Below the pieces are notes generated by a model. The model saw only the letters and a list, made by a program, of their open reading frames with translations. It made no database searches and had not been told where the DNA came from. This document shows positions 1 to 8,500 of a stretch of DNA of 64,000 bases, in pieces. The DNA is from Chromatiales bacterium (lineage in GTDB: Bacteria > Pseudomonadota > Gammaproteobacteria > Chromatiales > Chromatiaceae). The position numbers were made by a program, and so were the translations under genes. Position 1 is the first letter of the stretch. Each line of letters opens with the position of its first letter. Location of the stretch: assembly GCA_028284585.1 (NCBI GenBank), contig JANQRK010000075.1, forward strand, positions 1-64,000, read 5' to 3'.

Positions 1-163
1 TTGCCCACAATGCTTGTGCCCTGGCCCTTTGGGAGCCACTGTGCGAGCGCGACTCGGTGTTGCGTTTCTTGCCAAGGGCGCGGCCATTGCCTGCGAAACG
101 CGCCTAGATTCGCGCTCGCACAGTGGCTCTGAGCGTTACAGAATTATCCGCTTGGTCCACTAG
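1..163 (-). repeat. Family B foldback element, copy 1 (cut by window edge)
   Basis: This matches, in inverted orientation, the left 160 or so bases of the elements at 7988-8254 and 51701-51968. It ends in the same terminal repeat (CTAGTGGACCAAGCGGATAA read on the minus strand; one base differs from the others). The internal arm (gagccactgtgcgag / ctcgcacagtggctc) is present. The rest lies beyond the window start. The terminal CTAG overlaps the TAG stop codon of the neighbouring GTPase gene. Confidence 0.85.
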
Positions 164-1521
164 CCGGTGCTGCTTAGGCGTGCGCGGATGTCGGCCTTGG
201 CTTGGTCGACGATGGATTCGCGATCGAGGCTGTCGAGGATCTCGCGGATCGCCAGCTTCGGACCGGCATCGCCCCATGACTTGCCGTTGGCAAGGTAGCG
301 CTCGGCGGCGCGGCCGACCACATAGGTGCTGTAGTAGGCGACGACGCCTTGCGCGCCACCTGTGACCACGGTCGAGATACCGCCGGTGCCCAGCTTCAGC
401 GCCGATGCAACGAAATGCACGGCCCAAACCGTTCCCATCAAGAGCACCATTTGGGCACCAATCGTCGTGACCAGGCCGCCGGCCTCGGTACGACTCAGCG
501 GCAATCCATAGGCACGTGATAGATGAATCACCATGCTGACATCGACCGCCGCGGCCGCGATCAGGTCGGCTACTGGCACCGGATTGATCGCCACCGCGAC
601 ACCCTTGGCGATGCACCAGGTGCGCACAACGCGCTCGCCCAGGGTACGCCGCGCAGCCAGCACGCGTGTTGCGACCTGGTCGGTTAGCTCGCCGGCAAAT
701 AGCGAGGCATTCAATGCGGCCAGGGTCTTGCCCTCGTTGTCCAGTACGTACCACAGTCGCTCCTTGAGCGCGCTGATCTCAGGCGGTGGTTGACGCTGCT
801 CCTCGACCTCTTCGCCGCGCTCGTCCAACCGTACTACCCATTGCGGTGCCGGCTGGGCAGCCGTGAGCACCAGGTTTTCGGGATTGAGTAGTCGTTTACT
901 GTGGCTGCGCAGTGCGTCCAGTAGCTGCACCCGCTCCTCGGTGCTGTAGCGGTCGCTCTTGTTGAGGACCATGATCATCGGTCGCCGAAGCTTCGCCAGC
1001 GTGCGCAATGCCTCTATCTCGATCTGTGTCAGGTCGCCATCGACGACGAACAGGATCAGATCGGCACGGCCGGCGACCTCTCGGGCGAGTTGCTCGCGTG
1101 CCTCACCTTCGACCTCGTTGATACCTGGGGTGTCGATCAGAAAGACATTGCCATCGCGGTATTCGTCCCACTGGCCGCTCTGGATACTGCGGGTCTCGCC
1201 ATGCAATGGGCTGGTCGAGAAGCGCTGCTCACCGAGCAGAGCATTGACCAAGGCAGACTTACCCACACTGACGCGGCCGAACACCGCGATATGGATATGG
1301 CCACGCTCGAGTTTCTCGAGCATCGACTGCACCTGTTTGTAGTCATCTTCCAGGGCAGAACGCACTTCACCGGGGACTCGCTCGTCGTGTAGCAGTTCGC
1401 GCAGGCTCTCGCGCGCCAGCTCTAGGTGGGTATCGCCACTGGGCTCAAGATTTTTCGCTCGTGCGGACCTGTTCCACAACCAGTCGGGCAAGGTTTCGCG
1501 CAGGCGATTCCATATCTTCAC
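160..1521 (-). CDS. Dynamin/Era-like GTPase with C-terminal DUF697 domain
   Basis: This 453-residue GTP-binding protein has a visible G domain: P-loop GRVSVGKSALVNALLG, switch motif DTPGIN and base-specificity motif NKSD. The C-terminal third is hydrophobic and resembles DUF697/YcjF-type regions (AINPVPVADLIAAAAVDVSM and following), so membrane association is likely. The ORF track extends to 1722, but those extra residues are a frame shadow of the upstream gene. A GTG at 1521 preceded by GAGGAG gives the natural start VKIWNRLRETL. The gene overlaps the end of the upstream GTPase gene by 77 nt, which implies coupled expression. The TAG stop lies in the CTAG end of a repeat element. The cellular role of such pairs is not established; envelope-stress or membrane-remodelling functions are guesses. 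Confidence 0.85.
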   Translation of the reverse strand: MKIWNRLRETLPDWLWNRSARAKNLEPSGDTHLELARESLRELLHDERVPGEVRSALEDDYKQVQSMLEKLERGHIHIAVFGRVSVGKSALVNALLGEQRFSTSPLHGETRSIQSGQWDEYRDGNVFLIDTPGINEVEGEAREQLAREVAGRADLILFVVDGDLTQIEIEALRTLAKLRRPMIMVLNKSDRYSTEERVQLLDALRSHSKRLLNPENLVLTAAQPAPQWVVRLDERGEEVEEQRQPPPEISALKERLWYVLDNEGKTLAALNASLFAGELTDQVATRVLAARRTLGERVVRTWCIAKGVAVAINPVPVADLIAAAAVDVSMVIHLSRAYGLPLSRTEAGGLVTTIGAQMVLLMGTVWAVHFVASALKLGTGGISTVVTGGAQGVVAYYSTYVVGRAAERYLANGKSWGDAGPKLAIREILDSLDRESIVDQAKADIRARLSSTG

Positions 1522-2941
1522 CAAGTTTCTCCTCAAAGAGTTTTGCAGTCTGGCGCGGGCGCAGTTCACCGCGCGTCGCCAGGGTCGTGACCAAGGCGCG
1601 GCCCAAGGTACGGAAGATGATGCCGTAGGCGACCGCATGCATGGCACCGCCGGCCAGCGTCCCGACCCCGGGAAAGGCTTTGAGTGCATTGCCAGCGACT
1701 GCCAGCAGCAAGGTGTGGGCACGCCCGACGTGCTTCTGCACCAGCTTCAGCAGTAGCTCGGTATCCATCTTCGAGACCTTGACCTCATACAGCGCCGACA
1801 GTTCACGCACCATCTGCGTGCCGAGGTAACCCTGAATGAGCAGGTCCGACCCGGGCGCGATGGCAGCCATTGCACCGATCACTGCCTTGGTGGAGTAGCT
1901 ATCGACCAGTTGTTCGCCTCGCTCACGGCGCGCGGTGGCGATCGCCTGATCGACCTGCTGGGCGGCGAGCACGAAGGTTGCGCTGTCGCGTAGGCGGTCG
2001 AGAATCTCCTGGTTGCCGTCGATCAGGCGTTGCAGTGCATTAGTGAGGGGCTTTACCTTGGGGGTGATCGGACGTGTCTCGAGTTGTTCGCGGCCGTCGG
2101 GGAGTTGGCGTACGATTTGACGCGTAGTCGTGGCCGAGACCTGCACCAGTTGGGCGTATTCATGATCGGCAATTATGTCGCCCAGGCGTTTGGACAGCAG
2201 GGCGATGTCGTCGGCCTGGTAGCGATCCGCTTTGTTGAGCACCACGACCAGCGGTTTACCCAGTGCGAGCAGCCCTTGCAGGGATTTGTGCTCGTTACGG
2301 TTCAGGTCACCATCGGTCACAAATATTACAATATGCGCCCGCTGTGCCTCATCGGCAGCCATCTGGTCCAGGTCGCCGTCGGCCTCGGCGGTACCCGGCA
2401 TATCCGTGATCTGCAAGGTGTCGCCACCCGGGCTGACCCAGCGATAGCGCATCAGGTCGCGGGTGGTGCCGCCGCGCACATCGCTGGTAGCTTCGCAATC
2501 GGGCAACAGTGCGCTTACCAGCGCCGACTTCCCCGTCGAGACCTCGCCGAACAGCGCGACATGAATGTCACCGCTGGCGCGGCGCCGTTTGAGTTCTTCG
2601 AGTTCGCGTTGGGCGGCACTGACATCGGTTCCCAAGGCCTTGGCCTTTTCGATCGCGGCGTCGACCTCCTCGGCGGTGGGTGCTTCGACCTCTTCGTCCT
2701 CGATCACTTCCCGCCGCGGCCGGCTCGGTCGCAGTAGTCGCCAGACGATCCAGGTGATCACCAGGGCCACTGTCCCGACCAGGCCCCACCAGGCGTAACC
2801 CAACCAGCCTACAGTTTCTTGCAGGCGGGCCTGCACATTGAGTGTGGCCTCGCTGATGATCAGGATCAGCAGCAGTGCTCCAAGGCCGAGCACCACCACG
2901 GCCATAGCGATCAGCAGACGAATACTGCGAGGCAGATCCAT
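1445..2941 (-). CDS. Membrane-anchored GTPase with DUF697-like C-terminus
   Basis: The protein has 498 residues. Two N-terminal membrane segments (about 8-30 and 45-67) are followed by an acidic, coiled-coil-prone linker and a GTPase domain with P-loop GEVSTGKSALVSALL, DMPGTAEADGD as G3 and NKAD as G4. The C-terminal half (about 340-470) resembles the DUF697 region of its neighbour. It is first in a two-gene operon with the downstream paralogue. Two related GTPases in tandem, one with its own membrane anchor, suggest a heterodimeric membrane GTPase, as in dynamin-like pairs; that is inference. The ATG start at 2941 is the natural one, because the hydrophobic segment follows directly. Confidence 0.85.
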   Translation of the reverse strand: MDLPRSIRLLIAMAVVVLGLGALLLILIISEATLNVQARLQETVGWLGYAWWGLVGTVALVITWIVWRLLRPSRPRREVIEDEEVEAPTAEEVDAAIEKAKALGTDVSAAQRELEELKRRRASGDIHVALFGEVSTGKSALVSALLPDCEATSDVRGGTTRDLMRYRWVSPGGDTLQITDMPGTAEADGDLDQMAADEAQRAHIVIFVTDGDLNRNEHKSLQGLLALGKPLVVVLNKADRYQADDIALLSKRLGDIIADHEYAQLVQVSATTTRQIVRQLPDGREQLETRPITPKVKPLTNALQRLIDGNQEILDRLRDSATFVLAAQQVDQAIATARRERGEQLVDSYSTKAVIGAMAAIAPGSDLLIQGYLGTQMVRELSALYEVKVSKMDTELLLKLVQKHVGRAHTLLLAVAGNALKAFPGVGTLAGGAMHAVAYGIIFRTLGRALVTTLATRGELRPRQTAKLFEEKLGEDMESPARNLARLVVEQVRTSEKS

Positions 2942-3087
2942 GCGGGATTCTCCGGCGCGAGTTGCTGCTTAAGCTACCGCAGTGTGGGTTGGCCGACAAT
3001 GCATGTCGGTTGCGCCTGTAGCGATTAGAATGGGCCGATCGGGTGGCTGTCTCGACAGAGCTCAACCACCCGACCAGGCGTGGCCGC

Positions 3088-3507
3088 TCAGGCCGGGGAG
3101 TAGATAGAGCGGGCTGGGGACTTAACCTTGCCCTGCCTTTTGAGGTAGGCGAGCGTCTGGGCGAGATTGTTGGCTACAACGCCGCGTTTCTCGAGTGCCG
3201 ACTTGATCTCCTTGGTCGACACCTTTTTCGACTTGTGGACGATCTCGAGGACGTGTTCTGTCACGCTACCGTCACCAGACCCACGCCGCTTGGCGCGACG
3301 AGTGCGTCCGCCGAGGGCGCGAATCTCCGCGTCGACTGCAGACAGTTCCTTACGATGACGGGCAACGATGTCACGTCGGGTTTGGCGCAAATCTTCAAGT
3401 TGCGCTCTAGTTTCTTCCTTGGCCTCTTCTTCTTCTTGCAGCTCGCGCTCTTGGGCAAGCCTGTAGAGTTCGTCTGAACTCAAATTCGACAACTGCTTCT
3501 TAGCCAT
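3088..3507 (-). CDS. Small coiled-coil protein with C-terminal winged-helix-like region
   Basis: The protein has 139 residues. The N-terminal half is highly charged and heptad-like (about 10-65, rich in E, R and K). A basic hinge, GGRTRRAKRRGSG, leads to a C-terminal segment of about 60 residues (VTEHVLEIVHKSKKVSTKEI...) with the spacing of a small winged helix ending in KSPARSIYSP. This suggests a dimeric DNA-binding or nucleoid-associated protein, but I do not recognise a named family. The ATG at 3507 has a GGAG about 10 nt upstream. It lies downstream of a 1.25-kb gene-free stretch and reads in the same direction as the GTPase pair. Confidence 0.7.
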   Translation of the reverse strand: MAKKQLSNLSSDELYRLAQERELQEEEEAKEETRAQLEDLRQTRRDIVARHRKELSAVDAEIRALGGRTRRAKRRGSGDGSVTEHVLEIVHKSKKVSTKEIKSALEKRGVVANNLAQTLAYLKRQGKVKSPARSIYSPA

Positions 3508-4763
3508 TTAAATCGGGCTCCATCAAGAAAGTGTTACTGGTACTTTAGTGAAAAACCGGAGAGCAGAATGTAAATACTCTCGAGGATGCGAAATATAGCG
3601 ATATTGTTGCAGCTTTGCAACGATTATGAGATTCGCGCAAAGTCATATCCAGACTCTTCTTGAGCGATATCAATTGACGCTGTTCGTGCTACACACAAGC
3701 TATGCCATCGCCTTCAGGTTAAACGATGGACAATATTGCTTTCTTTTGTAGCAGTTAAATGGGGCATTGCCTGACGATAAGAGGTCTTTTCTGCTCCCGT
3801 CGATGGGCAGTTTAATTATATGTGATCACCTTCCGAATTTTCCGGATGTATTGCGCGATGGCGGCCGGATACTAAACAAATGACCCTTGGGGATCAGGAG
3901 ACTGGGACACCCGCAGCGTGCCTGGCGGATAGGTGGGCCGGTATAGGTTCGCATCCGCCATTCGTGGAGCAGGTGTGCCAAGCGGTGGGGATACAGTGTC
4001 TCTTTAACGCATCCGGATCACCCGACGCACAGTGAGTACTGTTTTGTGTACTGGAGCGCCGTTCATCCGAGGTCGAACATGGCTCATGACCGCTGAACCG
4101 GACCCTCGCCCGAATATGTCACCAGCCGAACAAGGTCTGCGTCGCAAGCGGCTGAGCATAAGAGAGAAGGTCGCTGATAAAGGATGGATTCGGCAGGCGG
4201 AATTTGTGCTCGGTGTGGTGCTAACCCGATAGCGGCTGTTTCTTGCCCGCCGTGGCTGGGTTTTCATGCAAGCGATTGCAATGGCCGTCACTTTTGTTCC
4301 AGACCGGCACCACGGCCGCTGCGGATCTCGCCAGTCCCTGGGAAGCTGGTGACATATTCGGACTAGGGGTTACAAAAACTGCCGAAGTCATCGCGTCGGA
4401 CAAACTAGTCTCGCCAGGCATTGAGGCGATCTCCTCGCATCTTCGAGGGTCGGATGCCAATAGTGGATGCGACGCTAGGCCTCAGAACTCTCTGGGGCGA
4501 AAGTGATAGGGCTGGCTAGCGGCGGAGCTGACGTGGTTCCATTGTAGCGGAACCTCGCTGTCGAGCGCTCCTCTAAGGGCCTCTGAGAGCAAGCAGGGCA
4601 CAGCTGAGGGTTGTTCTAGGATCATCGGAACCTGAGTTTGGTACCTTGCGCTGTGCCGTGGATGTGGCGAGGCCGCGGCTGATCGTTGTCTCGCCTATGC
4701 TATTTTGATCTCTCGAAACTAAAGATGGCGACACAGGCCGAGTACGCCATCACACGCTCTGGT
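3508..4763. other. Gene-free stretch of about 1.25 kb
   Basis: No convincing coding sequence is present. The first 400 bases are AT-richer than the flanks and probably hold the promoter of the minus-strand gene at 3088-3507. The track ORFs here (4004-4291, 4032-4232, 4221-4460) are short, overlap on both strands and resemble nothing. The one clear structure is a 17-bp perfect inverted repeat, listed separately. Confidence 0.5.
4110..4361. repeat. 17-bp inverted repeat spanning about 250 bp
   Basis: The sequence ccgaatatgtcaccagc (4110-4126) recurs as its exact reverse complement at 4345-4361. The outer flanks are partly similar (ccctcgc and aacccctagt). The span of about 250 bp is close to that of the B and C foldback elements, so this may be a decayed relative or a single-copy miniature element. 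There is no second copy in the window to confirm that. Confidence 0.45.
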
Positions 4764-5951
4764 TCAGGCGGGGCCCTTGCTGGAGACGCCGTACTCGTGG
4801 TTCAAAAACGCCAGGACCTCGGCACGGTTTCCGCGGAACACGACGCGTTCCGTCTTTTTTCTGAGCTGATACTCGTACATACCGTCGTAGTAGTCACGCA
4901 GTAGGAAACCGACCCATGCACGATGCGGTTCGATCTCACCATCCTGTGCGTGCCGCTCGATCGCTTGGTCCAAGAGTTTGCGCACTAGTGCATGACGTTC
5001 GCCGCCGAGACGACGCTGGATGCGATCGGTGCTGGTGCGCAAAGAGTCGGCCCAGCGTTGGAACCCGTGGGTGTCGCCATACTTGTTGCGGAACTCGGCC
5101 AGGGCATCCTGTGCATACTCCTGCAGCGTGATCTCGACACGTTCCTCGTGGCTGGCCTCGAGCAGGACCAAGGGGGCCGTCTCAAGGCGCTCGAAAAATA
5201 CCTTGGGGACATGGCGGCTGCCGATGTTTCTGCTTTCGTCTTCGACAACGAAATGGGGATTGTCTCCTTGGGTGTGTTTGAGCAAGGTGATCGAGAGCGC
5301 GTTCTCGAAATTGATCTGAGTCGGCTGCGGCGCAACATGGCCACCGTACGCTGAGCCGCGGTGATTGGCCAGGGCCTCCAGATCGATGTGCGTCGCGCAG
5401 TGTGTGAGCAGCCGCGTCTTGCCGACACCGGTTCGACCACCGATCACCACCGGCCGACTGGCGGGGCTATTCTGATCCAACTGTTCGAGTAGGAAGCGCC
5501 GCATTGCCTTGTAGCCGCCGCGTACGCGCGGGCAGTGGATGCCACGCTCTTCGAACAACCAGCGCTGGCTGATCTCGGAGCGTTTGCCGCCACGGAAGCA
5601 GTACAACGCAGCGCCCGGATGGCGCCGTAAAAATGCGCTCCAGTTCTCGATGCGGGCTGCCTTCAGGGTGCCGCTGACTAGTTGCTCGCCGAGTGCAATC
5701 GCCTGTTGCTGGCCTTGGTCTTTATAGGTAGTTCCGATCCGCTGGCGTTCCGAATCGTCGATCAGTGGATGGTTTTCTGCACTGGGGAAGGCGCCCTCGG
5801 CGAACTCGACCGGGGCACGCACATCCATCAAGGGAGTGTCGTCGAGAAATAGTGCGTGCAGGTTGTCGATCTGTTCCAAATCGCGCGAGGATATCGATGG
5901 AAGCTCTTTTGGCACGGTGTCTGGATCGCTTCTGTGCAGGTCGGTAGGCAC
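4764..5951 (-). CDS. mnmH: tRNA 2-selenouridine synthase
   Basis: MnmH (SelU/YbbB) converts 2-thiouridine at wobble position 34 of some tRNAs to 2-selenouridine through a geranylated intermediate, using selenophosphate. The 395-residue protein has an N-terminal rhodanese domain with the expected catalytic cysteine in YCFRGGKRS, then a P-loop NTPase-like domain beginning VVIGGRTGVGKTRLL. The length is close to that of the E. coli enzyme. The start is uncertain: 5951 is a GTG with no clear ribosome-binding site, and a second GTG at 5915 is possible. It is divergent from tcdA, another tRNA anticodon-loop enzyme, across about 110 bp. Confidence 0.92.
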   Translation of the reverse strand: MPTDLHRSDPDTVPKELPSISSRDLEQIDNLHALFLDDTPLMDVRAPVEFAEGAFPSAENHPLIDDSERQRIGTTYKDQGQQQAIALGEQLVSGTLKAARIENWSAFLRRHPGAALYCFRGGKRSEISQRWLFEERGIHCPRVRGGYKAMRRFLLEQLDQNSPASRPVVIGGRTGVGKTRLLTHCATHIDLEALANHRGSAYGGHVAPQPTQINFENALSITLLKHTQGDNPHFVVEDESRNIGSRHVPKVFFERLETAPLVLLEASHEERVEITLQEYAQDALAEFRNKYGDTHGFQRWADSLRTSTDRIQRRLGGERHALVRKLLDQAIERHAQDGEIEPHRAWVGFLLRDYYDGMYEYQLRKKTERVVFRGNRAEVLAFLNHEYGVSSKGPA

Positions 5952-6062
5952 CCAGGAGGCAGGTGTGACCGTCCCGGCCGCGGCTATTGGCCTTTACTAT
6001 ACAGCGCCCGGGGGTCGGCATCTGCCACAGGTGACTGCATTCAACGGATACTGGGGCGGGAA

Positions 6063-6836
6063 TTGGACTATCAGCGACGATTTGGTGGCTTGGCGCGACT
6101 GTATGGGGAGACCGGCTTGGCGGCCCTGGCGGCCGGCCAGGTTTGTGTGATCGGCGTTGGCGGCGTCGGCTCTTGGGTAGTGGAGGCTTTGGCACGCAGC
6201 GCGGTCGGCAGTATCACGCTGATCGATCTGGATCATCTGAGCGAATCCAATATGAATCGCCAGTTGCCGGCGATCGAGCCGGATCTGGGCCGGGCCAAGG
6301 TCGATGCGCTACGTAATCGGGTTGCACAGATCAACCCAGGCTGTGAGGTGCAGGCCATCGAGGAGTTTGTTTCGATCGACAATGTCAAAACCCTGGTGAC
6401 GCCGGACCACAATTGGGTAATAGACTGTATCGACGATGCGCGTGCTAAGGCCGCTTTGATTGCCTGTTGCCGGCGACGCGGCCAGGCTGTCATTACGGTT
6501 GGTGGAGCTGGTGGGCAGCGGGATGCCACACGGGTTCGTGTGGGCGATCTGTGCAAGACCGAACAAGATCCGTTGCTGGCACGAACGCGTCGGCTATTGC
6601 GCCGCGAATACGGCTTTCCACTCGATTTGAAGCGCAGGTTCCAAGTGCCTTGCGTGTGGTCAGACGAGCCACAACGTGCGCCCCCGAGCAGTGGCGAAGG
6701 GCCAGTCGCGGGTTCGTTGAACTGTGCAGGATACGGTGCCTGTATGCCGGTTACCGCGACCTATGGCTTGGTTGCGGCCGGCTTCGTGATCATGCAACTG
6801 AGTGAAGGCCGCGATACCTCCGCGCCTTCGTATTGA
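6063..6836 (+). CDS. tcdA: tRNA threonylcarbamoyladenosine dehydratase
   Basis: TcdA (CsdL/YgdL) is an E1-like ATP-dependent enzyme that cyclises t6A37 of ANN-decoding tRNAs to ct6A. The sequence shows the nucleotide-binding motif VIGVGGVGSW, the family segment DLDHLSESNMNRQ and a C-terminal region with conserved cysteine. The track ORF starts at 5856, but the first 69 codons read poorly and run back into the mnmH coding region. I place the start at TTG 6063 (LDYQRRFGGLARLYG, where homologues begin) behind a gggcggga stretch, giving 257 residues, near the E. coli length. Confidence 0.9.
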   Translation: MDYQRRFGGLARLYGETGLAALAAGQVCVIGVGGVGSWVVEALARSAVGSITLIDLDHLSESNMNRQLPAIEPDLGRAKVDALRNRVAQINPGCEVQAIEEFVSIDNVKTLVTPDHNWVIDCIDDARAKAALIACCRRRGQAVITVGGAGGQRDATRVRVGDLCKTEQDPLLARTRRLLRREYGFPLDLKRRFQVPCVWSDEPQRAPPSSGEGPVAGSLNCAGYGACMPVTATYGLVAAGFVIMQLSEGRDTSAPSY

Positions 6837-6864
6837 TATACAATCGTGGTGATAACAGATGTGG

Positions 6865-6885
6865 AGGAAAATCTTGTATTTTCCT
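6865..6885. terminator. Possible hairpin between convergent genes
   Basis: An 8-bp perfect stem (aggaaaat / attttcct, 5-nt loop) lies between the converging tcdA and the minus-strand gene at 6942-7307. The stem is AT-rich and no clean T-tract follows, so terminator function is only plausible. Confidence 0.3.
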
Positions 6886-6941
6886 GGCCTATAAAGATTT
6901 CTTTACTGGCGTAAATTGACGACAAAGCTAACTTCAGTCTT

Positions 6942-7307
6942 TCAGAAAACCGAATACTTTTTCCCTGTTATTTTTTTTGTATGATCTATTGCTCTACGAA
7001 TAATGCTTCCACAAAAGGCGGCTGCCATAAAATCATCGTCTATGCCGTCGAGCGCGTCAATCCTGTTTTGTATTTCTCTGATTAAAAGCTCTGCTTCTTT
7101 TGCTTGACCAGGTGATCCAGGCCTGTATCTGGTCTCAAAAAAATTTTGCATGAGATCAGAGTAGCCCTCTAGAACAGTTTGAATTATGTCAGGCCTCTGT
7201 TTAAGTGTTGGACTGTTCGGATTTTTTTTATCTATTCGCCAGGTTTTCAGCTCTTGTTCGAAGAGCTTCTTTCCTACCAGTAAGGTACTTTTTTGTATTA
7301 AGTTCAC
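6942..7307 (-). CDS. Hypothetical protein in an AT-rich patch
   Basis: This 121-residue, soluble-looking, mostly helical protein has no motif I recognise. Base composition is much richer in A and T than the neighbours, and AAA/ATA/TTA codons are frequent, which suggests recent acquisition. The start is a GTG at 7307 behind aggtaac. No signal peptide or membrane segment is seen. It stands alone, convergent with tcdA. The consistent amino-acid composition argues that it is coding. Confidence 0.6.
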   Translation of the reverse strand: MNLIQKSTLLVGKKLFEQELKTWRIDKKNPNSPTLKQRPDIIQTVLEGYSDLMQNFFETRYRPGSPGQAKEAELLIREIQNRIDALDGIDDDFMAAAFCGSIIRRAIDHTKKITGKKYSVF

Positions 7308-7309
7308 TT

Positions 7310-7987
7310 GTTACCTTACTGTTATTCGTTATATATGATGCGTGAGCTATATCTAGATTTCTTCAGTTTGGGAATCAAAAAGCCCTATATTTTTCTAAAA
7401 GCTATATGCATTCGGTAAAGAACTTATGGGCCTCTTGATGCAATGCCTCTTTAAATGATTAAACTAGCCATTGTGGTCCCATTTACCAAATCAGACAGCA
7501 CTAGTTTATGCGCCAAGTCTTCTGATTTTGGTATTTCTTCTTGACTTAAGACAGCATTGTAGCGAACCTTTTCCAATAGTAAAAAGCGGGCTGTGGGCAC
7601 CTCAAGGATGCCCCGTTTCGGGCAGAGTCGCAGTGAACGGCCACTCACCGGGGCGAATCCCATGCGGCCAAGGTTCTTTGACGACGAGGGTCGACTGGTT
7701 GAGCTTGAGAATCTGGGTGGCCCGCTACCCTGGCCGGGCAGTATTGTAGACTAGCAGGAGTTCCGTCCGTTGTTGAAGGACATCCGCCCGGGGTAGCGAA
7801 AAGCAGTGCCGCGCGCTAATAGGGCAGCTCTTAAAAATGGAGGTGCCCGAGCGGCACAGGGGTCGTCGAGAATAATGCCATGGATGGCATTTTTTGGAGG
7901 TCCGCAAGACTCGGTGGCTGCTGTGTGAACATCTTACCTGACATGGCTAGGTCGACGTGCTGACCCGGCGCTGTGCGGTCACTGATG
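7310..7987. other. AT-rich to GC-rich junction without a clear gene
   Basis: About 680 bases lie between the orphan gene and the family B element. The left part is AT-rich like the orphan gene; from about 7580 the composition returns to that of the host. Track ORFs here (7451-7663 and 7831-8205 on the minus strand, 7471-7749 on the plus) look like chance frames. One short plus-strand frame at 7608-7754 looks somewhat protein-like and is listed separately. Confidence 0.4.
7608..7754 (+). CDS. Possible short ORF or gene remnant
   Basis: A 48-codon frame too short for the track ends ...MRPRFFDDEGRLVELENLGG and then PLPWPGSIVD. The residue mix looks like real protein, and the frame stays open upstream without a good start, so it may be the 3' remnant of a lost gene. 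The stop codon sits in a CTAG. There is no family recognition and no clear ribosome-binding site. Confidence 0.25.
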   Translation: MPRFGQSRSERPLTGANPMRPRFFDDEGRLVELENLGGPLPWPGSIVD

Positions 7988-8254
7988 CTAGTGGGCCAAG
8001 CGGATAATTCTGTAACGCTCAGGGCCACTGTGCGGGCGCGAATCAAGGCGTGTTTCGCAGGCAATGGCGCGCCCTTGGCAAGAAACGCAACACCGAGTCG
8101 CGCTCGCACAGTGGCTCCCAAAGGGCCATGGCACAAGCATCGTGGGCTGTGTTGCCGTCCTTGGAAAGGGCCTGCCATTCCCCGCGGACTGCGCCTTGCC
8201 CACAATGCTTGTGCCGCGGCTGAGCGTTACAGAATTATCTGCTTGGCCCACTAG
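7988..8254 (+). repeat. Family B foldback element, copy 2 (complete)
   Basis: This 267-bp element has terminal inverted repeats of about 35 bp beginning CTAGTGGGCCAAGCGGATAA. Inside lie two inverted arms: one formed by gccactgtgcg and cgcacagtggc, and one by ggcacaagcatcgtgggc and gcccacaatgcttgtgcc. The whole could fold as a three-way junction. It has no coding capacity. It lies upstream of bchE and is nearly identical to the copy at 51701-51968. Confidence 0.9.
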
Positions 8255-8306
8255 GCCGGCATTATCCCTCGTCCGGTCGTCACCGACCGGGCGAGCGATC
8301 CCTATA

Positions 8307-8320
8307 TTGATCCAGGTCAT
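8307..8320 (+). promoter_or_regulatory. FNR/Anr-like box upstream of bchE
   Basis: The sequence TTGATCCAGGTCAT differs by one base from the TTGAT-N4-GTCAA form common for FNR/Anr-family sites. It lies about 180 bp upstream of the bchE start, between the family B element and the gene. Control by an oxygen-responsive regulator would suit an oxygen-sensitive enzyme. This is a pattern match only. Confidence 0.4.
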
Positions 8321-8500
8321 AACGCCGCCTCGCCGACATCACACACCATTACTCCAGGTTGTTCCGTATCGACCAGCCGTGAGTTGGGACTCAAAGGGAT
8401 GTCCAAGATCCGGCCGGTCGATGATTCGCGATGTCGCCGCGCTGTCAATGGCCCGAAGCGGTGGCGCGCCCTGTCTTAACTAGAGAGCCGGGAGTCAACA

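Noticed and set aside
4004-4460. ORFs 4004-4291, 4032-4232 and 4221-4460
   Set aside because: They are short, overlapping frames on opposite strands; the similarity between two of them comes from the inverted repeat at 4110-4361.
7451-7663. 70-aa minus-strand ORF
   Set aside because: It spans the composition boundary, lacks a ribosome-binding site and resembles nothing.
7831-8483. ORFs 7831-8205, 7973-8254, 7988-8320 and 8064-8483
   Set aside because: They are frames read through the family B foldback element on both strands. The same spurious peptides recur at 51701-51968.
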